Shown piece by piece: positions 52,489 to 60,500 of a stretch of 64,000 nucleotides of DNA (positions within the stretch are counted from its first letter, which is position 1; every line of letters begins with the position of its first letter). Source of the stretch: JAJYRX01 sp041655275 (lineage in GTDB: Bacteria > Pseudomonadota > Gammaproteobacteria > Burkholderiales > Burkholderiaceae_B); assembly GCA_041655275.1 (NCBI GenBank), contig JBBAFU010000001.1, forward strand, positions 308,963-372,962, read 5' to 3'. The translations under genes and the position numbers were made by a program. The notes below the pieces were generated by a model. That model did not search any database. It saw only the letters and a list, made by a program, of their open reading frames with translations, and was not told the DNA's origin.

Positions 52489-53391
52489 ATGTGGTTCAAG
52501 AATCTTCGTGTCTTTCGCCTCGCACCCGAGTGGTCCATTCTCCCTGACGCGCTGGAGCAGGCGCTGGCCGGACAGGCCTTCCAACCCTGCGCGAGCCAGG
52601 ATGCCGAAAGCCTGGGCTGGGTGGCCCCGCGCAGCGACGACCCGCTGGTGCACGCCGTGGGCAAACAATATCTGCTGTGCCTGCGGGCCGAGCGCCGGCT
52701 GCTGCCGGCCAGCGTCGTGCGTCAGGCTGCCGACCAGCGCGCCGACGAGCTTGAGGAACAGCAAGGCTATCGCCCGGGCCGGCGCCAGATGCGTGAATTG
52801 CGCGAGGAGATGACCCAGACGCTGCTGCCCCAGGCCTTCCGAATCCATCAGGATACGCGCATCTGGCTGGATCTGGAACATCACTGGCTGGTCATCGACG
52901 CAGCCGCTGCCGCCCGTGCCGATGCCGTCATGGGCCTGCTGGCGGATGCGCTGCAGCCCCTACCCGCACAGCCGCTGGAACTGGCGCGCTCGCCGGCCGC
53001 CGCCATGACGGCCTGGCTGCTGGAAGACAACCCGCCCGATGGCTTCACCATCGATCAGGAAGCCGAACTGCGCGCTGCCGACGACAGCAAGGCGACCGTG
53101 CGTTATGTACGCCACGATCTGGATGCCGAAGAACTGGGTCGCCACATCGCCACCGGCAAGCAGTGCACACGGCTGGCGCTGACCTGGGCCGATCGCATCA
53201 GCTTTGTTCTGACCGATGCCATGGAGCTGCGCCGCATCAGCCCGCTCGACATCCTGGATGAAGGCAGCGAGGCATCCGATACCGCAAACGAGGACGAACG
53301 CTTCGATGCCGACTTCAGCCTGATGAGCGCCGAGCTGGCGGTCCTGCTCGACGCCCTGGTGGCGGCACTGAACGAAACGGGCGGGAAATAA
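52489..53391 (+). CDS. rdgC: Recombination-associated protein RdgC
   Basis: 300 residues from MWFKNLRVFRLAPEWS, the family N-terminus. RdgC forms a ring around duplex DNA and restrains RecA. WVAPRSDDPLVHAVGKQYLL and RYVRHDLDAEELGRHIATGK are conserved. It is divergent from recA over a 299-bp region holding the LexA box, a TACAAT element (52442-52447) and a TGCATAT direct repeat (52414 and 52426). Confidence 0.94.
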   Translation: MWFKNLRVFRLAPEWSILPDALEQALAGQAFQPCASQDAESLGWVAPRSDDPLVHAVGKQYLLCLRAERRLLPASVVRQAADQRADELEEQQGYRPGRRQMRELREEMTQTLLPQAFRIHQDTRIWLDLEHHWLVIDAAAAARADAVMGLLADALQPLPAQPLELARSPAAAMTAWLLEDNPPDGFTIDQEAELRAADDSKATVRYVRHDLDAEELGRHIATGKQCTRLALTWADRISFVLTDAMELRRISPLDILDEGSEASDTANEDERFDADFSLMSAELAVLLDALVAALNETGGK

Positions 53392-53416
53392 GACGGCGGG
53401 CCGGCGCCGATCCGTC

Positions 53417-54709
53417 TCAGTCCAGCCCGTGAAAGACGCTGTCGTCCGGCCCGATATGGCTGGGCGCGCGCCAGGTCGCATCGCGCAGCGAATGCTGCAC
53501 CAGCCCCTCGACGCCCAGCAACACGGCAAAGATCGCCATGCGCACGGGAATACCATTGTCGGTCTGCCGGAAGATAGCCAGGCGCGGATCCTCATTGAGA
53601 TCCGTGCTCAAATCATGCGCGCCCTCCCGGCTGTCACGCGGCAGTGGGTGCATCACGATGACATCCGGCCGGGCATACTGCTCCACCATGGCCTTGTTCA
53701 CCTGAAAGACCGGCTGGAAACCCTCGAGCTCATCGGCGGCAAAGCGCTCTTTCTGGACGCGGGTGGTGTAAATCACGTCGACGCCGGACAGGCCCTGCTC
53801 CAGTGAATGCGTCTGCTCTATCACGTGGCCGCGCTGCGCCGCCTGATCCATCATGCCGGGCGGCATCTCCAGCCCGGGCGGTGAAATCAGCGTGAACTTC
53901 AGGCCGCGATACAGGGACAGCAGCTTGATCAGGGAATGGACGGTGCGACCATATTTGAGGTCGCCCACCAGCGCGACATGCGAGCCATCGAGCAGTTTTC
54001 CCAGCCGCGAGAATTCCGTCAGGATGGTGTAGAGATCCAGCAGCGCCTGGCTGGGATGCTCGCCCGCGCCATCCCCGCCGTTGACGACGGGAATATTCGT
54101 TGCGCGCGCAAACTCGGCCACCGAACCCTCATCCGGATGACGCACCACCATGGCATCCACATAACCGCTGATGACCCGGCTGGTATCGTAGATGGACTCT
54201 CCCTTGGCCATGGAGGAGAAAGTGAAGCCCGTCGTATCACAGACCGAGCCGCCGAGACGACAGAACGCCGCACCGAAACTGACTCGCGTACGCGTGCTCG
54301 CCTCGAAGAACAGATTGCCGAGCACCGCACCCTCAAGCACGCGGCAGACCTTCTGACGCCGGGCGATGGGTTGCATCTGATCGGCAATACGGAACAGCTC
54401 CTCGACTGATTCACGCGTGAACTGGTCGACCGAGAGCAGCTGATGCCTGTCATTGATGGCGATACGCTCGCGCAGCGGCCCGCTTTGGGCCGTCTGCGCG
54501 TATTTGGCCAGCAAGGCCTCGTTTTCAACGATCTCGGTCACGAAACGCATGACAACTTCGGGCATGGCCCCGTAATCCCGTGAGCCTTCGGGCAGCAACC
54601 AGGCATCGAGCGCCCTGCGCTTGACACCGATGCGCGAAGCAAACACGTCACGCGTGAGATTCAGGCGACGCATGGCGTCGCGCAGAAACACCTGCTGTGA
54701 AACCGTCAT
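53417..54709 (-). CDS. pyrB: Aspartate carbamoyltransferase with N-terminal HTH-like extension
   Basis: 430 residues, against about 310 in E. coli PyrB. The catalytic part starts near residue 85 and has FFEASTRTRVSF (residues 135-146), HPSQALLDLYTILTE and the late VIVMHPLPRDSRE. The extra N-terminus (FLRDAMRRLNLTRDVFASRI followed by GVKRRALDAWLLPEG) reads like a helix-turn-helix of the kind found in small regulators. No pyrI regulatory chain or pyrC is adjacent. It lies 5 bp downstream of a lipoprotein gene. Confidence 0.9.
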   Translation of the reverse strand: MTVSQQVFLRDAMRRLNLTRDVFASRIGVKRRALDAWLLPEGSRDYGAMPEVVMRFVTEIVENEALLAKYAQTAQSGPLRERIAINDRHQLLSVDQFTRESVEELFRIADQMQPIARRQKVCRVLEGAVLGNLFFEASTRTRVSFGAAFCRLGGSVCDTTGFTFSSMAKGESIYDTSRVISGYVDAMVVRHPDEGSVAEFARATNIPVVNGGDGAGEHPSQALLDLYTILTEFSRLGKLLDGSHVALVGDLKYGRTVHSLIKLLSLYRGLKFTLISPPGLEMPPGMMDQAAQRGHVIEQTHSLEQGLSGVDVIYTTRVQKERFAADELEGFQPVFQVNKAMVEQYARPDVIVMHPLPRDSREGAHDLSTDLNEDPRLAIFRQTDNGIPVRMAIFAVLLGVEGLVQHSLRDATWRAPSHIGPDDSVFHGLD

Positions 54710-54714
54710 CTCAG

Positions 54715-55284
54715 TCAGTCATTGCCCTGTTCGGCACCGGCCGGCGCATCGCCCGCGGGTGTACCCGCAATGGCCTCTGCGGCGGCCGCAGCAGTCTCAC
54801 CCGAGCCGACCATGAACGCCAGACGCTCGGTTGTCAGCGGTGCACTGTAGCCGGGCACCGCCATCAGGGTCTGGCCGACGATGAGCGCCAGCCGCTTGCC
54901 GGGAAACTGCGTGGTGGCCTGATTGACCTTGCCCAGACCCGCTGCATTGAGCTCGAGCACCAGCAGGCCGTCGCCGTTCTTGTTCGTGCCCGCCTGTACG
55001 CCGGTCAGGTCATCGCGCGTGACAACCGGTTGCGGGTTCAGGTACAGCTCGCCATCATTGAGCCGAATGGGGCTCCAGCCCTCCTGGGCGACCGTATCGG
55101 CCACGAAGACGGCCACCGGTGCGCCATCCTGCCCGGCCTCCTGGCGCGCCGGCATTTCCTGTGCCTGGGTCTGCGCCGCCGGCTCGCTTGCCGCAACATC
55201 ACGATTGGGTACCGTCTCGCAGGCGGTCAGCAGCAAGGCACCCACAGGTACCAGGAGGCTCAGAATCGCGCGTTTGAATGTCAT
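54715..55284 (-). CDS. Lipoprotein with SecD-P1-like domain
   Basis: 189 residues; AGAGGAG stands 6 nt before the ATG. The signal LLVPVGALLLTAC has a clear lipobox (LTAC), with the mature N-terminal Cys at residue 22. An Ala/Gln-rich linker precedes a domain reading GLLVLELNAAGLGKVNQATT and RLALIVGQTLMAVPGYSAPL, similar in pattern to the SecD P1 head subdomain. An Ala-rich tail ends the protein. It is just upstream of pyrB in the same direction. Function unknown. Confidence 0.75.
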   Translation of the reverse strand: MTFKRAILSLLVPVGALLLTACETVPNRDVAASEPAAQTQAQEMPARQEAGQDGAPVAVFVADTVAQEGWSPIRLNDGELYLNPQPVVTRDDLTGVQAGTNKNGDGLLVLELNAAGLGKVNQATTQFPGKRLALIVGQTLMAVPGYSAPLTTERLAFMVGSGETAAAAAEAIAGTPAGDAPAGAEQGND

Positions 55285-55342
55285 GAAAAACTCCTCTGGC
55301 AGAAAAAAGATCCGTGGCGGAAAAGTTTAACAGGTTCACTAC

Positions 55343-57577
55343 TCAGCGAAGATGGATTGTGGCCTGATCCTGCATGCGTCCGTCGCCGTCACGCAACTCG
55401 ATGCGATGGGTGCCCCGCCGCAGGTGCCACCACTGGCGCGGTCCCTGCCCCACCCGCTCGCCATCCACCATCCAGACCAGATCGCTGCTGCGCGGTCCCG
55501 CTGATGACGCGCGCAAGGCCAGCTGCTGCACACCGGCCGGAATGTCGGGATCGAGCGCCAGCACCAGACCATCGGCAGGTGCCGCGATACGCGCACGCGT
55601 GGGCCCGGCGCCAGTGCCTGCAAGCCGCACGCGAGACACATCGGTGCCGGCCAGAAAGAACTCCTCGCGTGCCGGCTCCACGCCGCCATCGAAAATGACG
55701 CGGTGCGCCACGATGCCCTGCGGTCGTGCCGGCGCCATGCCGGCCTGCTCGCGATGCAGCCAGCGCACAATGTCGTGCCAGATCGGGCCGGCACCGCTGA
55801 CGCCGGACACTTCCCGCATGCTGGCGCCGCTGCTGTTGCCCACCCAGACACCCACGGTATGGGTCCGTGTCCAGCCCAGGGTCCAGTTATCGCGCATATC
55901 CTTGCTGGTTCCCGTCTTGGCGGCCGACCAGAACGGTGTGGACAGGGCACTGTCCAGACCGAAGGTATGGGCGCGCGCCTGACGGTCGCCAAGAATATTG
56001 CCAATGATCCAGGCTGACTGGGGTGAAAAGACGGCGTCTCCAGTACAGCCATGTTCATCCCCCCGCGAAGGCGCCGGCAAATCGGCCGGCAGCGCCTGCC
56101 AGGGCCGGTAACAGCCACCGTTGGCCAGCGTGCGGTAGGCATTGGTCAACGCCAGCAACGGGACATCGGCACTGCCCAGCGCCAGACTGTACCCATAGAA
56201 ATCGGGATCATGCACGAGCGGAAGTCCCAGACGTCGCAGCGTCTGCACAAAAGGCGGCACACCCGTCAGCACCAGGGTGCGCACAGCAGGAATGTTCAGG
56301 GAGGCCGCCAGTGCCAGGCGCAAGCTCGCCCAGCCCGACGTCTGCCTGTCATAGTTCTGCGGCACATAGAGCGCGCCGCCAACGTCCAGGCCCAGCCTGC
56401 TGTTATCGAGCAGCGATGCGGCGTTCAGATAGCGCTGATCAATCGCCATGGCATAGAGAAAAGGCTTGAGCGCCGATCCGGCCTGGCGCGGAGCACGCGC
56501 ATGATCGACGAAAGGCGCCTGTGACCAGACGCCTGAAGCGCCGATATACGCCCTGATGGCGCCACTGTCATTGTCGAGCACCACCACGGCGGCATCCGCC
56601 ACGCCGGCCGCCGCCAGTGGCCCCAGATGCCGGTTCACGCTGGCCAGCGCCTGCGCCTGCAGACCGGCATCCAGCGTGGTGACCAGCGTCCGCAGTCGAT
56701 CCGCCTCCGGTGTGGCGGACGCACCTGCGCGCGCCCGGGCCAGGGCAAGACGTGCAAAGTGCGGCGCCGGCGCTGCTTCGACCTCAGCCGGAGCGCGGCG
56801 CACCTTTGCCAGCGCCACCAGGCGCGCCGTGTATGCGGGCAAGCCGTCACAATCACCGGCGTGACCCGCCTCCCGCAAGAGGGTGCAGGCACGCTGTGCC
56901 AGCACTGCCACACCGGCATTGGGCGCACGCAACAAGGCGGCCGCCAGCGCGGACTCGCGACTGTCCAGGCCATGGGCCTGCTTTCCGAACAGATGCCGGG
57001 ACAGGGCATCGATACCGATCAGCTCGCCCCGGAAAGGCGCCAGGTTGAGATAGGCTTCGAGTATCCCGGATTTGCTCCAGTGCCGCTCCAGCGCCAGGGC
57101 CTGGCGCACCTGATGCCATTTATCGGCCAGGCCGCGCCGCCCGGCCTGCGGCAGCGTTTCATCCAGCATACCGGCCAGCTGCATGCTGAGCGTGGATGCG
57201 CCCCGCGGCCGGCCCTGCACCAGCGCTTCCCAGCCGGCGACGGCCAGGGCACGCCAGTCCACACCCGCGTGCGTATGAAAACGCCGGTCTTCGGACTGGA
57301 TGACGGCCTTCTGCAGGGCCGGGGAAATATCGGCCAGCGCCAGCCAGCGCCCGCGGCGCCCTTGAAAATCCTGACGCACGGCAGCCAGTTCATTTCCCGC
57401 GCGATCCAGTACCCGGATGTCGGATGCATGCCAGGCTGCGCGCACCTGCTCAAACCCGGGCAGCCCGGGCGGCGTCCCGGTCGCCTGCGCGAGCCCCGGC
57501 GTGGGCCATATCGCCAGCCAGAACAGAGCGGCAGCAGAAACCCATACGCCCAGCCACAGACCCCTGCGTCTTGCCAT
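55343..57577 (-). CDS. pbpC: Penicillin-binding protein 1C
   Basis: 744 residues. Signal anchor, then glycosyltransferase domain (QSEDRRFHTHAGVDWRAL, GASTLSMQLAGM), transpeptidase domain with SxxK in RQAGSALKPFLYAM, SLN, and KTGTSKDMRDNW, and a C-terminal BiPBP_C domain (TRARIAAPADGLVLALDPDI). It polymerises glycan; transpeptidase activity of PBP1c is uncertain in E. coli. Its ATG overlaps the stop of the macroglobulin gene by 1 bp (TGATG), the classic pairing of these genes. Confidence 0.95.
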   Translation of the reverse strand: MARRRGLWLGVWVSAAALFWLAIWPTPGLAQATGTPPGLPGFEQVRAAWHASDIRVLDRAGNELAAVRQDFQGRRGRWLALADISPALQKAVIQSEDRRFHTHAGVDWRALAVAGWEALVQGRPRGASTLSMQLAGMLDETLPQAGRRGLADKWHQVRQALALERHWSKSGILEAYLNLAPFRGELIGIDALSRHLFGKQAHGLDSRESALAAALLRAPNAGVAVLAQRACTLLREAGHAGDCDGLPAYTARLVALAKVRRAPAEVEAAPAPHFARLALARARAGASATPEADRLRTLVTTLDAGLQAQALASVNRHLGPLAAAGVADAAVVVLDNDSGAIRAYIGASGVWSQAPFVDHARAPRQAGSALKPFLYAMAIDQRYLNAASLLDNSRLGLDVGGALYVPQNYDRQTSGWASLRLALAASLNIPAVRTLVLTGVPPFVQTLRRLGLPLVHDPDFYGYSLALGSADVPLLALTNAYRTLANGGCYRPWQALPADLPAPSRGDEHGCTGDAVFSPQSAWIIGNILGDRQARAHTFGLDSALSTPFWSAAKTGTSKDMRDNWTLGWTRTHTVGVWVGNSSGASMREVSGVSGAGPIWHDIVRWLHREQAGMAPARPQGIVAHRVIFDGGVEPAREEFFLAGTDVSRVRLAGTGAGPTRARIAAPADGLVLALDPDIPAGVQQLALRASSAGPRSSDLVWMVDGERVGQGPRQWWHLRRGTHRIELRDGDGRMQDQATIHLR

Positions 57578-60500
57578 CAGTCGGCATACTCCAGAACGTG
57601 CATGGGCGCATCAATCGGCCATTCGGCATGCACATCCGGCTGATACAGAGCCTCGGCGCGTGTCGGCGGCAGAAAGAAGGTGCCGGCGGTGTTCAGGCGC
57701 ACCACATAATCAAGCACTGTCGTACCGCCGGGAAGCACCTCGTACGTGGCCACATAGGCATCTTCGCGACGCTCGACATGTGTGGGCCACCAGCCTGAAT
57801 CCTGCTCCGCCGTTGGCGCCGGTGCCACCGGCAATGCGGAATCCCGGCCCAGGCCGGCACCCAGGATACGGGCACCCGAGGGAATGGCATCCGACAGCGT
57901 CACCCAGAACCGCGGCGTGGACGTCTGCAGTGTCAGACGGACCCGGTAGGTATCCCCCTGGGACCACTGCCCGGGCCTGGCCTGCATGAGCGGCTGAACG
58001 CTGCGCGAGATCTGCAACCCTGCCGACAGCGGCGTACTATGGCGAACGGCCGCCAGCGCCTGCACGGACACCCAGGGCTTGCCCGCACCCTGATAACGCA
58101 GATCCAGCCAGTCGTGTCCTGCTCCGGACGTATCGGCACGCACGCTTTCCCAGGCCATCAATGGCGCATGGGCAAGCGCCGCTTCGGCGGGGCCGGCGCC
58201 ATCCAGGGCCAGGGATTGCAGGACCTTGCCCGCGCTGTCGTGCGCATTCACTTCACCGCGCACATCGCGGGCGGGATAGGCGGCATCGTATGCGCGCAAG
58301 GCGAGCGTGCCATAGACGTTGGCCGTGCTGCTGCCCCAGTGACCACGGCGCTGCATGTCGATGAGCCCCTGGAGCAGCGGCTGGCGCTCGTCCTCCCAGT
58401 CCGGCCAGTTCAGGCTGGCTGACGCCAGCCGCGCCTGATTCACAATGGTGCTGGTCATCATCCATGCGCTGGCATTGAGAGCGCTGTCTGTCAGCACCCG
58501 CGTACGGCCGCTGAGTACGCTGCGCGACTTCACAATCTGGGTCAGCCGCTCCACTGATTCGCGGCGCGCGGATACGCCGGGTACGCGTTGCAGGACACCG
58601 ATGGCATCGATCAGCGCCGAGGTGTGCCACAACTGCGGATCGCTGCTGACCGTCCCCAACAGGCGCGGATGCAGTCGTGCGTAACGCGACAAGGCTTCCA
58701 TTGCCATGAGCTTGCGCATGTCCAGATCCTTGACCGGCGCACGCCGGTAGCGCACGATGCGACCCTCCACGAAGGCTTGCAGTGCCTCAAGCATGGCTTC
58801 ACGGCGCGTTTCGGGAATCGAAAAACGCCCGCCCAGCGCCAGGGCGTCATCACTGATGCTGAGCAGCCAGGCCGTCAGCACCTCACTGCCAACGGGCGTG
58901 CTGTAGACGGTGCGGGGATAGGCGGCCACCAGACCGTCGTCATCCATGTACCGGGGCAAGACATCCATCAGTTCGGACCATCCCGTTTCGTCAGACATCG
59001 CGATCAGGCGTGAAACCCTCTGCGGCAGACCATCATGATCAAATTCGCTGAACCAGCGTCGCACGCCGTCCAGGCCGGCTTGCGGTCCTGCGCTCGCATC
59101 AAGCTGTATTCCACCCAGCAACACGCCGTGGTCGTCCCTGAGCGCACCTTGCGGCGCGGCAACGGCAAAAATCTCGGGCTGATGATGGGCCAGGACCCGG
59201 GCACCGGCCTGTTGTACCTGTACGGGAACCAGAGGCCCGACGCGCTGGAGGATCTTGAGCGCATCGCCGGCACGCGTCTCGTCGTCCGGCGCCCCCTCCT
59301 CGCTGACGCGCACGGTCCAGGTCACATCGCGCGCCTGTGCCAGACCTGCATCAGCGGGCACCCGCACCGGAAAACGCAGGCGCTGCGCCGCGCCGGGCGC
59401 GAGCTCCAGGCGCTCCTGCCGGGACTCTGGAAAACCGGCGAGCGGCCGGCCATCGGCATCCCGGACCTGAATATTCGCGGATACGGGCATGACACGCCCG
59501 GTCGTGTTGCGCACCGTGAACTCGGCCTGGTAGCGATCCCCCTGGCGCACACGCGTCGGCAAACCGGAGATCAGATACAGATCGCGCGCGCTGACAATGT
59601 CCGTGCGCCCGGTACCAAAACCGTCGCTGCCGTGATCGGCAACGGCCACCAGCTCGAAGCGCGTGATGGCGTCATTGAGCCGGAATGTGACGCGGGCGCG
59701 CCCCTGGTCGTCCAGACGTACGTCGGGCTGCCAGGACAACAGGGTATCGAGCAGTTCGCGCGTCGGACTGGCGCCGCCACCGCCGCCGGCGGGCACCGCC
59801 TTGCGACCATAGTGGCGACGGCCCACCACCTGCATCTGCGCCGTCGCGGTACTCACCCCATATCCGCGCACGGGATACATGGCCTGCAATGCGTCCCAGC
59901 TCGGATTGGGTGCCAGCTCTAGCAGTGCGGCATCCACCGCCGCAAACGCCACCGAACCACCCGCGGCGGGCCGGCCATCGGTTCTATGGACCTGTATGTC
60001 GACCGATACCCGATCACCCACCTGATAGCGCGACCGGTCAGCCTGCACATTGACAAGGAGACGATGCTGATCCTGTGGCACGCGCAGGGTGGCGACTCCG
60101 AAGCGAAACGACGGCTTGGCCAGATCAATCACTGTCCCCGGCGCAGGCGCCGTGCCATCCCCCCGCAATCGTCCGCGCAGCACCAGCACGGACACATAGA
60201 CGTTGGGCGCCCATTGCGCCTGCACGGGAACGCGAATGACCGGATCGGCTGCCGCCAGGGTTTGCACCCAGGTCTGCAACACGCCTTCACGCTCTACGCT
60301 GACGAGGGCCGTTGCCTCACGAAACGGCATGCGCACCTGGAATTCGGCCATCTCGCCCACTGCCCAACCGGTTCTGGCCGGGATGATATCAATGCGATCA
60401 TCATCACTGGCGCCAAACCAGGCTGCCATGCTGCCGGAGATCCAGGTCTGCGTGGCTGAGGACGCCTTGCGGCCCTGCTCATCCTGGACGGTGGCAACCA

